Part shown: positions 19,901-31,955 of the stretch, piece by piece
How positions within the stretch are numbered: position 1 is the stretch's first letter
How the letters are laid out: every line of letters starts with the position of its first letter
From: Dryobates pubescens
Lineage: Eukaryota > Chordata > Aves > Piciformes > Picidae
NCBI RefSeq assembly: GCF_014839835.1
Contig: NC_071633.1
Coordinates: 17,909,001 to 17,973,000 of the forward strand
Direction: 5' to 3'
Length of the DNA stretch: 64,000 nucleotides
Made by a program: the position numbers and the translations under genes
Notes under the pieces: generated by a model
What the model was told of the DNA's origin: nothing
Seen by the model: only the letters and a program-made list of their open reading frames with translations
Databases searched by the model: none

Positions 19901-22900
19901 ACCAGGCTGGCCCTTCCCTTCTGTTTCACTTACCTCTTTTCTTTCTTTTTCTGAGGTCTTAACATATCCAGGATCAGCTCTCCAAGTTTTGTAGAAATAA
20001 TAAAGGAGCCCCAGCAGGCTGAACAAGGCAGGGATCTCAAGAATTGTGTCGGTTACATGTAACATTCAGGTTAAGGAATAGATTCTTACTGATATTCTCT
20101 TATCACTGCTATTTGCAAGACAAAATATTCTCAAATTAGTTTGTTATTTCATAAGCAACAGACAAAAAGGTAAAGAATGACTTTCATTTTTCCAGCAGGA
20201 TCTTCTCTGGCCTTCAGGGGCCACCACATCAGAGAAGCTGAATATTCTGTTCAGTTTGTACACTGGAGACTTTTACAACTGTATAAACCTCCCTCACCAT
20301 ACAGCTCCCTGTCATCCTCACCAGCAGAGTGCAGATTTCAGCCTCTGAATATTTAACAGATGCAAAATTAATTCCATTTCTCTTTTCCCCTCTGAAGCTT
20401 TTCTATTTTATTTAAACAATACCAATCAGACCTGCATAGTTATTAAGCTTCCAGCAGCTGTGAGATGTGTTTGACTGCTGCACACACCCCTAATTCATCC
20501 AGCTGACTCCATAGCCTCCCTCATGGATAATAATAATTTGTCAGGACTTTTTATGTACAGTTATTTGCTACAACTTCTCTAGCAGACAAATTATTATTAT
20601 CCATGAGGGAGGAGATAGAATCATTAGGAACATAACTTTTACACTATGGATTAAAACCATCTGTATGTCAGGTGAAAGGGGGAGAAAAACATCTCAAGAT
20701 TAACTATCCCCATACAGCAACAGAGGGATGTTGAGTGAGACAAGTTTCATACCAATTAAACTGAAGCAAAGAACAGCCCATGATGCCACCAGGGAGCAGA
20801 GAGGCCAAGCCTAGATTTCACCTCCAGTGACCACCCCACCACAATACACACAGCACAGTGGGAATAACTCTTAAAAAACCCAACAACTGCAACCTCAAGA
20901 TGGTTTTGGCTTACAAACTAAAGCCACTGCAAAGTAGCTCTAATTAAAACCAAGATAATAAAGGAGGAAGTATTGGTGCTGTCTGTGCTTGTTGCAATGC
21001 AATTCCAGGGTGCACTTGGGTAAGTCAAAATGATTTCCTGTGGATTCTGCTGGGCTGTCTGCAGTACTGTTGGTTTTGTTTGGAGCTGACAGTAGTCCTT
21101 AATTAACGTGGCTGGATTTTCATTCAGATGTAAATACAGGTAACTAAAATACCAGACTCTTCTGTAACACTCAGATCTCTGATCAGTTTCAGAAGGAAAA
21201 GATTAATGAGAAAGAGTTGGACAGTGCAATGGAGACCACCCATTGCTCATCTGCCCAAGCTATGGTTGGATCATTGATACAGCCCAGCACATGGCTGCCT
21301 TCTAGGCTGCCAGTGACCACTGCTGGCTCACGGTGAGTTTGTCATCAACTGACACCCCCAAGTCCTTCTCCTTGGGACTGCTCTTGCTTCATTCCTCACC
21401 CAGCCTGGAATTGTGCTTGGGATTGCCCTGACCCAGGAGCAGGACCTGGCACTACGCTCACTGCCTTCAGCAAAGTGCCTGACTCAAACCCCAATCACTG
21501 AAGTACTTGTTCATGTAGATGATGCCAAGAAAACCTTAAAAAACTTCACACTGCACCACTGAATAACATGATTTCCATTTAGACAAGCATATGTGTGCAT
21601 CCCCTGCAGGAACACTCTTGATCAGTTCATCAAAGTTAATCCTGCTAATTCTATTAAGGATATATCTTAATTTGGAACAGTACAAAAGAAAATGCCACTT
21701 AAAGGATGAAGTAATTAAAAATCAATTAAAATTGTGTAACAATATATTCTAGCTGGTTTAGGACAAAATTAATTACAGTTCCAAGCAGCTCCCTGAAGGG
21801 CTTTTCAGAAAACTTAATCAATAAATAAATAAACAGATACCCCTCTGTGTCACAGACCAGCAGGGCACTGAACTCTGAGTGTTAACTACTCAAATGTTGT
21901 ACTCAGCACTGCAAAGGCTCCTCAAAGAAAAGGGAATGAAAGGCAGACATGAATGCCTTGTACACAGAGGATGCAGCATAACCTGTGCATCAAGACAGAC
22001 AGGAGACTGGAAAACCTGTTTTGGTGGGACATGAAGAAATTTGTTCCTTGGTTGCTGGCTGTTTTTTTTTCAGGGCTAGGGAGGTGGTTTTGCTTTTGGC
22101 CTGAATACCACCAAGTGCCAAAAACTTGCTCTCTCAGCAAGAAGAGATGCTTGGAAAATTGTTATCAATGCATGTGCTATCTGGTTGTACTACATGCCAA
22201 AATACATCACTGCATGAGAGCCTGAGTGAGGAAGATGAAAGAGTCACATGGAGATGGTAACAATTAGGCTGATATCAAAGAAGTGTTCATTTTGATACTC
22301 CAGTAACGTAAGAAATAGTTCAGAACTGCACACAAATATCTGCTCAAGACAAAAGAAAGGCACAGATATTTGGTTTGTATTTAGCTTCAGTTTAAACTCA
22401 AGTTATTTTACCCTTGCCCAAAGGAATCAAACCAATCTTACCAGACATTACTAGGTGGAATTATGATCCTATAGAATGGTCTGGGTTGGAAGGGACCTCC
22501 AAAGGTCATCTAGTCCAACCCCCCTGCAGTCAGCAGGGAAATCCACCACTACAGCAGATTGCTCAGAGCTTTGTCCAGCCTGACCTTGCATATCTTCATT
22601 GACAGGGCCTCAACTACCTCCCTGGGCAACCTGTTACATGACCAGACTCGTATTTCTGAGGAACTGTAAGGAGAGTTCTACTGCATTATTGAATATAAAG
22701 GATATCAGGCAGGAGCCAGAAAAAACAGGTAATGGACATCCAAAAGATTGAACTTAGCAGAAATGCTGTGGGAAGGTACCTTAAATTTTTGAGCCCCACA
22801 CATTGCCTGAAAGAATATCCAAAGAAAAATGTCCTTTTTAAAAAGATTATTTAAAATGCAGTTCCAGAGAGTATAAATGATCTGGTGTTGTAAAAGCTTC

Positions 22901-25900
22901 ACACACACAGTATACAACAAGTCTCTCTCAGAGCAAATTGTCAGCAGCAGCATTCTTCAGCAAGCTGTGTAGGGGGTTAAGAAAGCAGAAGTAACACTGG
23001 GGAGTGCTCTGCTCCAGACTAATCTTAAACAGCAGAAGTGCTGCAGCACTGGGGGGAAAGTGCACTGTCATTTCAAGGAACACCAACTGCTGCAGGAACT
23101 GCTGAAGAAGGCAAGAAGCCTGCAAAGCAGCTGAGGGTTAACCCTGGGAGGAACCGAGGAGCAGAGTGGGAGAAAGAATGAGGCTTAATCAACCAGTGTC
23201 ACAAATACAGAAGGAAAACTTGAGCACACTTCTGAGCAGTGTGCATAGAGATCTGTGTCTACCAGGTGCAGACCTTCAGTAACAGTTTTTAACATTAAAA
23301 TTACCTAACAGACTTCTTAAACACTTCAGTGATTTTTCTCACATCATTCAGTGATGATAAAACTCACTTTGCACAGCTAAACACACATTCAATTTCTACA
23401 GTCATTCTACAAAGCAAACAGATTTAAACCCTTCCCATACTCTGCAACCATTTCTCTGGAGGTATTTTTTATGCTAAGGGCAACTAAACTCTGAAAAGAA
23501 TGTTGTGCTCGATACTTTAGATGGCATCTATAACAAATACACACACAGAGACCAAAAAGCCACAAACCTCACAAACAGAGCCATCCCAAATAGCAGCAAG
23601 AGAAGCAGTCCTCCTTTCAGAAGCCAGGAATCAGAACTTAGGTTCATTACATATCCCACAGCCCATATCAGTGCCAAGGAAGATGCCAGCAGCAGGATGA
23701 CCTATTAAAATGAATACTGTTTAAAAGTGGCAAAGTATTCAGGCAGGACTTAGTGCAGAAGTACTCAGAGGATGTCATAACAAATGCTGAAAGACTCAGG
23801 TGATAGTGTGACACATGAACACAGCAAACAAAATCCCCCACCCAAACCACTGCTGCATGCATTTCAAGAATTTCACTTTCATGTATCCAATTTCAGAAAC
23901 CTTCCTGTCAGAGAAGAGCTAAGCTAAGCTCTAGAAGTTGTTCTAGAGATGGAATGCTGTGGCTGTATTTCCATTAGTCATTACTGGTACCATTACCTCA
24001 TATTTCTCTATTATTTTCAGTAACCTGCTGTTTCTTCTGCTTCTCAGTCTTTCTTCCTCTTTCACCATATAAACCACAAAGCGATTCAGACTCTGATAAG
24101 CAAGGTCAAGTGGTGTCTCTCCCTGTAACAACAGAAATATTGATTTCATTATGCACTTAAGCTTTCCCTTCTACCAGAAGCAAGAAATAAATACTGCTAA
24201 AAGAAGAATAATTTGGCATTCACTTCCCCTGTTTTCTTTTTCTTCAGGCAAAGGAAACAATAGAGTTTTAGCATGCTTCATTCTGTGCTTTGTAGTTTTA
24301 AACAATGATACTTGCAACCAGACTGCATCTATTTGAGGTATCTGTTGGACTATCTCCAGCAACCTGAAACACTAAACTGTCTGCTAGAATATGATGTGCT
24401 TACTGAAAGGGAAGGATTCCTGTTTATGTGAACTTTTTAAAACCAAACCAACAACATCCCCAGAGTCAGACACGAATAAAATGAAGTGGCAGATGGCAAA
24501 GCTGCACAGCTCAGTACATGAACCCTGAGAACTGCACTGTGCAAACATCTGCAGAGTCACAGGAATTGAGAGTTCCAACATTTATGCTTCTCACTATCAG
24601 TTTTTACAAACATTAGGATGAAGGCTTTCAGAAGTCCCTCTGAACATACCAACAGGCACTATCAAACACTGCTTTTGACAGGAGGACACAGAGATCTTTT
24701 GGAAGTCTGTAGGAGTCTGGACAGACACCAAGACACTGTTATTTTAAAAAGTCTGCCCAAAGTCATTCTCCTCATGACAAAGTTTTCAAGCAGAAAACGG
24801 CCAACTTTGAACAAAGAAAGAGGGAGGATCTGCAAGGGACACAAGTATGCTCCCCCTGACTGAAAGGTTGGGCTGTTCATCCAATGGACATGGCAGAGAA
24901 TCTGTCTTCTTGCTTCACATCACAGAAAAATGGCACTCACTCCTTTGGGAAAGGCCTGCTCTTAGTCAATCCCCCTCCCAAAGGGTATCCAAAGGGGAAA
25001 GGACTCAGATTTTTCTTGACATTCATTTTACACATTCACATCACAGAGTGAAATACCATGAAAGAACTTTTACCTTGGCATTTTTTACATCCAGGCTAGC
25101 ACCAGCTTCCAGCAGCAGATCCACTGCACTGGTATTCCCTGATGTTATTGCCCAGTGCAGTGCAGTGTTCTTTTGAACATTGTCTACAGCATTGAGAGAG
25201 GGGTTAAACTTTAAGAGAAACCTCGTGGGTTCTGGTCTAGATGAAAATAAAGTATAACAGTTAACAAAGAAAAGGTAAGCTATACTGCAAGATGAAACTT
25301 TTGAACCCCTTATAAAAACCACTGCTCCCACCTGTGAAACAAGAGCAGGCACACAAGGCCTTCTCTCACAACCATGGCAGGTTCAGGATCTGCCCTGAAG
25401 GTTTTTGTCTCCCAGACTCTGCTACCTTCCCCTTTCAACAAGTATGAACTAAATAAGAGATTCTATCTTCCTGCAGCACTGTGTTCAACCTTACATCTTT
25501 ATATTGTATTAATTCTAAATGCATTTTACTCTCTCCATCTCCATGTACTTTAATTTCTGAGAAATCACAGTAATACTGTAGCCAGCTCAGCCACAAACCT
25601 GAATGTCTTGAAGAAGTTCTTTTGACTTTCTTTGCTCTATTTGACTCCCTATTTCCTAACTCCTGATCTCTGAAACACTGCCTGTTTTAATACAACTAGA
25701 AGGGAATGCAAAACCTTTTTAACAAAAGGTTTTCATAAGAGAAACTTCACCTCACCATTTATTGAGTGCAATAAAGTAGCTGCTTTTCAAGTGATTCATG
25801 ACTTACCCAACAGCTTTTTGTGCTGATAACATTAAAGGTGTCTGTCCATTCAAGTCTGTTGCATCTATGTCCTAAACATAAAGGAAAAGGTAACAAGCAA

Positions 25901-28900
25901 CTGATCAACAGGATTTCAGGAGACAGTTAGATGGTCAGTTATACAATTGGCTTAGCTTCACAAATGGAAAGGAACTAAATCATAGCAGCCAAGAAGCCAA
26001 TACTCAGTTAAGCTTTCCCCCCCTCACTCTTGCATGCCACTCCTTTCAGAAGATGCTGAGTCTCCACCGAGGATATTACTAAGAGAAAGTGTCCACTAAG
26101 GATATTTTTAAGGGAACCATATTCACCCTGTTTCCTGTCCTCTTTTGCTCAGAAATACTATAAACAAGATGTACCATGGGAAGCAACACTAACCATCTTT
26201 TTTGTGTAAAGAGATGCACATAACAGAATGGCCAAGTACATCAAACTGGTCTACTACAACAACAACCAACCCCTGATTATTTATCTTTACATGACCATTT
26301 AAACATCTAACTTGCATCACCTAATCCTCATCACCTACTGAGAAGCATCCTATGCACAGGCAGCTACTCATAAGCAGGAACAATACCTGGTACACAAACA
26401 TACCTGGCCCTTTGATACGAGGTAAGCGATGATGGGCATATGTTGAAACAGCACTGCTAAGTGAATGCTGCTGAACCCTTCCCCATCAATAAGACTGGGA
26501 TCTGCTCCACATTTCAGCAATAATATCACCATAGGCAGGTGTCCTTGTCTGTAAGGATACATGAAATGAGACTATAGAGATAGCAAAAAGCTGGACATTT
26601 TAATGAAAACAAAGCTTGAGCTTTCCTAGATACAACCTCCCATCCCCCCATCAAAAAAAACAAACCAAAGAAACCTTCAGATTCTTGTGGGTTTATTCAG
26701 GAAATGATTATTTTTCCTAAATCACAGACTCACAGACAGTATCAGGTTGGAAGGAACCCTCAAAGGTCACCTTCTCCACCCCCCCCGCAGTGAGCAGGGA
26801 CACCTCCAACTGGCTCAGGCTGCCCAGGGCCACAATCAAAAGTTTTAATCAGAAACTTCTGTTAAAATATATACCTTAATAATTCCACCCACGGTAAAAA
26901 TGTTAATTTAGACTACAGTGGCTATTCTACAGCCATTTCTCCTGTGTGCAGCCCTTCTCAGAAGCACCACCTAACTTTTTTCTCACAGAAGACCAAGGCA
27001 GGATTGTGAGCACTTGCACACCTCTCTACATGCCTCTGAGTAACAAGACATCTTGCACCAGTCCTACTAGCAGTGCTTGTGCTTTGAAGTCCAGGACAGG
27101 CAGCACTGAGTCTTCTCAGAGTACACCAAAGGGATCCAGAGGAGAAGCTAAACCAGCTGAAAGCACATCAGCTAGACTGGCTGAAGTCTGAGGGGAATTC
27201 TGACCACAACTTATTCAGACTTCAACTGTATCCTAATAAGCATCCACAATTAACTTCTCTGTCCACTAAGGCAGAACTTACTGCAGATAAAATCTGAAGA
27301 GTACTTTTCCATGCCTAGGGAAACACCAACATGTGAGTCCAAGTGACTAAAGCACCAATACACACATAACTGCTGCCTGCCAAGTTGCCAGGAAGCAGAA
27401 AACAGATTTCAGCATTATTATGGACATGCTGTGCAATTCCTTGTGCCTCAATAAAATATGCCACAGAAAGTGATTTAAGATGACCACTGCTGTGCCACAC
27501 AAAATGCTGCTCTAACTGCTAACACTAACAGATTAACAATTAGTAGTTGCAAGAAGCATACCTAATGGCCCAGTGAAGGGGGGTGGAATTCAAATCTCCA
27601 CCTAGCTGATCCACTACTGCACCTTTGGAAATATAGTATCTGTGCAAAAGCAACACAATACGATTAAGAATAGGCACAATAAGATATGAAAGCATTATGC
27701 TAAGGGTAACATAGCTCTGGAAGTAAACAGCTTATCATAAAAAGATTTTGCTAGAGAAGCAAACAGCCAAGAGCAGCTTTGCAGTAACGGATGCTGCCTG
27801 GAGAAGACGCTTAAGAAAACCACAGTAATTAGCAAGACAATTACAAAATCAGCTTTTATCTTTGTTAAATAAACCAAACCCAGGAAAAATCTAATGATTT
27901 CATGTACCACATGATTTTTACATAGAGAGAAACCACAGTAACTTCACATTTCAGTGACATTCTCACTAAGCTAATTGGGTTGAAATTTGAATTGTGTGCT
28001 TTTCCTCTCAGGCACCACGTTCCTCTGTTTTTAAGTCTAACAGCAACAAAGATGTAAAGAACAGTGGCAGAATACTTGTGTCACTTTCTCAAGGACTACA
28101 GAGCTTACTTAACCAGCTCCTGTCTGTTGTTTATCGCTGCCCAGTGAAGAAGAGTCACATTTTCTTTGTCCGGCTGTCGAACATCGTACCCTGCTTCCAC
28201 CAGTTCTTTGCATCGCTCTATTATCCCATACCTTAAACGAGGAGGAACAAAACATATTGATTTACTTATCATTCATTTGTTAATTACCTCCAATTAAGAG
28301 ACAGCCACCTACTAAAGGAAAAGCAAACCTTAGTAAGTATCACCCAGCAATTCCCACTTGAGCAAATTCCACACTGCATTCAACGGAAGCCTTGTAAAAA
28401 GAGTTGGGCTGAGCCTTGACCAAACCTGGCTGAGATACTGTTATGATAAAAATATTCACCTTTAAGTGGTTTTTCCCTTGTTTTACTACTCCCTAGCTCA
28501 CATCCGAGGATCACTCCCACGAACTTCCCCATTTTGCATATGCAGAACACAGACTTACTGTGTGGCCTTGACAATGTCACAGGTGCTGGGGTCTTCCAAA
28601 ACAGGAGGTGGTCCTGGTAGCACCGGTACATCTTTATTCCCATGGCTACCATGACAGCTGTGCATATGAGGTCGATGAGGCCCATGGCAGTGGTTCTTAC
28701 ACTGTTGGTTAACAGAAGGGCTGTCAACAAACATTATTTACCCACCTCAGTTCCCCCTTTACCAGATGCACACACCATAGAGAATCACAAGGTCGCTACG
28801 GTTACACACCACCCTTAAGGTCATCACATCCAACCCTTATCCCGCTCTTCTAGGGCCACTACTACACCTACCCTTGAGCACCATGCCGTGGTTCTATGAA

Positions 28901-29598
28901 GGAAGCTAACTTACAGCAGGGTTAAACCCACCCGACAAGCGCCTATCCTTTGTATTTGGCACGGGGACAAGCGAGGTCAGCAAGGCTATGGTTAAGGTCC
29001 ACAAAGGCATTAAACGCCTCGCAGAGCTGGCTCCCGACCCAACACCCTCACCCAGAGCAACGCTGCCAGGCCAGAATGGACAACCCACGCCTGTAACTGG
29101 GTTTGGGTACAGAAGGACACCGGAGAGCCACAGGGCACCCGCGCACGCCTAGCCCCCAGAACGAGGCACTAGCAACGAGACACGCCAGGCACAGGCCTCC
29201 TTCCTCGGTCAAAGACAGCAGCCGAGAACCCAGGGCTACTACAGCCCCGCGGGCAGCGGCGGGAGGACCCCGGCCCCGCTGCCTGCTTCGGCCCGGTACG
29301 AGCCACGGCCTCGCACCCGGCACCCTGCGGGCCCAGCGCCCCTCCCTAGCTCCAGCCACCCTTCCAGCCGCCGACAGCCTGGCCCGGGCCGCCGAGTCCC
29401 ACGCCACCGCCTCACGCGTGCCCAGGGCTTCCCCTCAGCGGCCCCAAGGGTCAGGCAGGGTGGCCCCGGCCACCTCTCCGCGGCCGGGCGGACCGAGGGC
29501 AGGGCCGCCCTCTCAGCGGCCCCTCAGCAGCCCGCCCTTTCTCCTTCCCCGGCAGCAATCCCCGGGCCTCCCCTCACCGCCGGGCCGCCGCCGGCCAT
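13929..29598 (-). CDS. ZDHHC13: ZDHHC13 (HIP14-like): ankyrin-repeat DHHC-family palmitoyltransferase, active site reads DQHS
   Basis: Orthologues are multi-pass Golgi/ER proteins with N-terminal ankyrin repeats that bind substrates and a DHHC cysteine-rich domain that S-acylates them. Coding exons, 5' to 3': 29578-29598, 28559-28701, 28109-28231, 27562-27639, 26404-26548, 25807-25871, 25074-25236, 23997-24122, 23568-23701, 22706-22806, 19934-20058, 19157-19219, 18888-18981, 17396-17479, 16415-16572, 15291-15388, 13929-14064. They join in phase to 618 aa (human 622). Start MAGGGPA lies in a CpG island. Ankyrin repeats span about 56-288, followed by paired membrane segments, the DPG motif (RADPGY), the cysteine-rich domain and two more membrane segments. 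Zinc-ligand cysteines are kept, but the catalytic position, Ser453, is serine where human has cysteine. The intron between exons 10 and 11 is AT-AC. The last 30 residues keep the FGM-RPNTVDW region. Identity is secure; activity is in doubt. Confidence 0.96.
14694..15245 (-). repeat. CR1 LINE fragment, 3' end, in ZDHHC13 intron 16
   Basis: About 0.55 kb of CR1 in the same direction as ZDHHC13. It starts 'gaatcatagaatggctcagg', continues through 'ggccttgaacacccccagg' and ends in the 'gtactggacacagtgtttga' block of the ORF2 3' region. It is truncated at its 5' end. Confidence 0.92.
15795..15850 (+). repeat. Short sense CR1 piece
   Basis: Carries 'tactgggcccagctgagac' then 'acacctgcaatactgtgtc', the CR1 ORF2 region encoding a W[14 protein letters not shown] stretch. 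It abuts an antisense CR1 fragment. Confidence 0.75.
15856..16155 (-). repeat. CR1 LINE fragment, antisense to + strand
   Basis: Contains 'gtgtcccagcttgtgcccac', the 'ccctctcagccttctcttct' block and ends in 'cccagaactggacacagta'. It lacks the CR1 tail, so it is an internal ORF2/3' piece, joined to a short sense piece on its left. Confidence 0.88.
18360..18760 (-). repeat. Old, diverged CR1/L3-like LINE 3' fragment in ZDHHC13 intron
   Basis: The order of blocks follows antisense amniote CR1/L3 ends: 'ctaatccctttctgaacc', a 'gctccaaaatgtcatt' segment, 'aggctcccctagttcta', 'cttcactttagacaccatc' and a terminal 'ttctctcaagtgtcccag'. Divergence is far greater than in the young CR1 pieces nearby. 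The call rests on overall architecture, not on a computed alignment. Confidence 0.5.
19788..19841 (+). repeat. CR1 LINE 3' tail
   Basis: Sense CR1 end: 'aggttggacttgatgatct', 'tttgccaacctt' and 'attctatga'. It is about 90 bp downstream of the ZDHHC13 exon ending at 19934. Confidence 0.85.
20515..20612. repeat. Perfect 28-bp inverted repeat (hairpin)
   Basis: Left arm 20515-20542 and right arm 20585-20612 are exact reverse complements over 28 bp, separated by a 42-bp loop. Each arm combines a CCTCCCTCATGG part with an (ATAATA)-rich part. No open frame or known transposon end is recognised around it. Confidence 0.95.
21274..21480 (-). repeat. CR1 LINE internal (ORF2) fragment
   Basis: Antisense ORF2 blocks: 'ggctgccttctaggctgcca', 'cccccaagtccttctcct' and 'cctgacccaggagcaggacc'. 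Both ends of the element are missing. Confidence 0.88.
22469..22636 (-). repeat. CR1 LINE 3' fragment
   Basis: Antisense tail 'atagaatggtctgggttgga', then 'tagtccaacccccctgcagt' and 'tacctccctgggcaacctgt'. It ends about 70 bp from ZDHHC13 exon 10, on the U12-donor side. Confidence 0.92.
26721..26835 (-). repeat. CR1 LINE 3' fragment
   Basis: Diverged antisense CR1 tail with 'atcaggttggaaggaaccct' and 'gcagtgagcagggacacc'. It lies in the ZDHHC13 intron upstream of the exon at 26404-26548. Confidence 0.85.
28779..28893 (-). repeat. Diverged CR1-like 3' fragment
   Basis: Begins 'agaatcacaaggtcgctac' and continues 'taaggtcatcacatccaacc', the pattern of an older CR1 subfamily tail. It lies between the ZDHHC13 CpG island and its second coding exon. 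Subfamily is uncertain. Confidence 0.65.
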
Positions 29599-29960
29599 CC
29601 TCCCCGCCGGAGGCTCCGCAGCCGCCCGAGCTTCCTGCTCCCGCTTCCTGGTTACCAGCTCCGGGGAGCGCCAGCGCCGCGGCGGGGGCGGGACCGGGAC
29701 CGCCGGGGCCGGGCACCGGCAGCCCAGGGCCTGGGGTTCCCGGGGTGCAGGGGCTCCTCGGCTGCCTAGGGAAACCGTCCCTAACCCCTAGCACGGCTGG
29801 CGCAAGCAGGCCAACGGTTTCTGGTTTTTTCTGTCTCAAGCTCCTCCTTCCCTTTTTCAAAGGCTGCCACACGGAAAAATTCATTCGCGTTTCATACGGG
29901 ATCGTCCCAGGGTCAAGGACAAGGACCGGCCCCGATTCTGCTGGTGTAACCTTCACCTTT
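29060..29960 (-). promoter_or_regulatory. CpG-island promoter of ZDHHC13
   Basis: A GC-rich, CpG-dense block covers the first coding exon (29578-29598), whose donor is GCG|gtgagg. The transcription start should lie between about 29.6 and 29.9 kb on the gene strand. No TATA box is seen, as expected for a housekeeping-type promoter. Confidence 0.8.
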
Positions 29961-31526
29961 GCGTCAGCAGCAAACAGGTTCAGCTGAAAGTGATCCGAGC
30001 CCCACGCCTGGCCCAGGAACCATTATCACTACCAGGTTATCATCTGTCCCACCCCCGCTGCCTCTTGCGCCAGAAGCTCAGAGGACAACTGGACCCGCGC
30101 AGAGTTCAAAGGCTGCCAAGTCGATAGTGAAACACAAGAAGGAATTGTGAAGCCCGTACACGTTTTGACACGCGAGCATGTTGCAAGCAAGCATTACGGT
30201 ATGACAGGTACCAAAGATTTATCCCAATGCTGAGCAGATGACAAACCAAACCAATGCTTCATTTACGCTGCCCACACACGGGTTAGAGCAGGGTAGGAGA
30301 GGAGTGAGCAGCCAGCATCAGAGTAGAGCGGGGGCAGAGCAGGAGTTATTAAGGCCATCATAAATCCATCCTCTAACACTCATGGGTTTGATGTTGCAAC
30401 CTTAATGACGTTCATGTGGCAGGTCGTTGTAGGCAGTTTCCTGCAAGTATTTTTAATCAGAAGGAGAAAAAAGTGTTTTCTCTTTTGTATAGTCACAGCA
30501 AAAGTTGCTTATCATTAGAGCAATAGCTGCCATTTCAGTAAAAAAAATCCCTCCAGTACACAACAAATGGCTTTGCTGAGCTATTTGTGGACAATAAATT
30601 GAGTCAGAACTGAAAAGTTTTGTAAAGGTTTTTTTCTGCACCTTACTGCTGCCCTCAGTGCCACACTGCTACCACATCTCATTTGTTTGTACATAGTAAA
30701 TCTGCTCCGAGATGCAAACCTAAGTGTTAGCATGAGTAAGAACAGTTTCTACTCATCCACAAGCCTTAGGAGATTAAGACTTGGATGAAGTGCATTGTCT
30801 TCAAAAGTCCTGCAATAATCATTCTGCTTCCCAAACAGCCTTTTGGAAGTGACTATGCCCCTGATTAGTGTGATTTGGATTAGATAATGGTAAAGAGATA
30901 CTGAGGCATTTGGCAGCTTTCAAACAGCATTTTGCATTCACTTCACTGCATAAGCCATGGAGAAACAAGTATAAACCCCACCACTAAATCAGATTACATT
31001 ATAGGAAAATTGCCATTTAAGTAGCACAATGCTTTTTTATTAATGCAAACCCATCATCTTATGCATTTCCCATTTTCTCTTATTGCTTTGGATGCTGCTT
31101 TATGAAGCACTATAAGTAATAAGATTTTGCACATAAGTGTTTCTTTTCTGAAGAAAAAATTGAGGCTGCACAGATAGCATTCAGTTTACTTCTAGAGGCT
31201 ATTTCCTTATCCTCTCTCTCCTAAAAAAAAAACCCATAAAAATAAATCTTTCTCCAATTCTGCTATAACAAGGCGTTTTGACAGAGCTATAGGAATACCA
31301 CCACAGCCCTGCCAACAAAAGGATCACTGTACCTCTCCCACCAGTTACACCCCTCACATAAATCCACTAAGATTGCTTGTGAAATTTGCATGAAATGGGT
31401 TGTACATAACCTCAGAATGATTCAAATCAATTTTCTGTCTTATTTGTGCATAGCCAAATGCACTTCACAGTATAGAAGCACTGAGGTATGAGACAACTCC
31501 AGTTTGCAAGTTCTCAGAAGAAGTAG

Positions 31527-31955
31527 TCCAGTGCAGAGCCACAAAGATGGTGAAGGAAGCAGAACATCTTCCTTATGAGGACAGGCTGAGGGAGCTGGGG
31601 TTGTTCAGCCTGGAGAAGGCTCCAGAGAGACCTAATAGCAACCTCCCTGAAGGGGGCTACAAGAAGGCTGCAGAGGGCCTGTTTGCAAAGCTCTGCAGTG
31701 ATAGGATGAGAGGCAATGGTTTGAAATGAGAGAAGAGCAGATTCAGATTGGATGTTAGGAACAAGTTCTGCGCCATAAGGGTGGTAGAACATTGAAACAG
31801 GTTGCCCAGGGAGGTAGTTGAGGCCCCATCCCTGCAGATACTCAAAGTCAGGCTGTGCGCAACCTGCTCTAGTGGAGGATGTCCCTGATAACTGCAGGGG
31901 CATTGGACTGGATGACCTTTGGGGGTCCCTTCCAACACAACCCATTCTATGATTC
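31527..31955 (+). repeat. CR1 LINE 3' fragment
   Basis: About 0.43 kb of sense CR1, from 'tgcagagccacaaagatg' through 'ggacaggctgagggagctgg' to the tail 'cccattctatgattc'. No reading frame remains open along it. Confidence 0.93.

Larger units (their letters stand above)
20059..22705 (-). other. U12-type AT-AC intron of ZDHHC13
   Basis: Read on the gene strand, the intron starts ATATCCTTT (22705-22697), the exact minor-spliceosome AT-AC donor, and ends TTAC. TTCCTTAAC, the U12 branch-site consensus, is at 20078-20070, and its branch adenosine is about 12 nt before the AC end. Joining 22706 to 20058 gives CCT G|AT GTA, Pro-Asp-Val, and the spacing to the FYKTW motif equals that of the human protein. 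No GT donor fits: reading on past the exon meets a stop within about eight codons. The intron also holds two CR1 fragments and a perfect inverted repeat. Confidence 0.9.

Noticed and set aside
20019-20058. Alternative GT-AG acceptor at the CAG ending at 20019 for ZDHHC13 exon 11
   Set aside because: It would drop 13 residues that the human spacing requires, and its only GT donor partners lie past an in-frame stop. The AT-AC pair fits both length and phase.
22928-23125. Leucine- and phenylalanine-rich minus-strand frame, considered as a missing ZDHHC13 membrane exon
   Set aside because: It has no fitting splice sites or homology. The missing segment was found at 22706-22806, bounded by the AT-AC intron.
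28380-28730. 116-codon minus-strand frame beginning [17 protein letters not shown]
   Set aside because: It overlaps ZDHHC13 exon 2 in the wrong frame. The frame that joins to exons 1 and 3 reads [15 protein letters not shown] and matches the orthologue.
29103-29987. 294-codon + strand open frame, rich in proline, alanine and arginine
   Set aside because: It lies across the ZDHHC13 CpG island, where GC-rich sequence has few stops. Composition is that of random GC-rich translation, with no domain, and it runs opposite to the true first exon.
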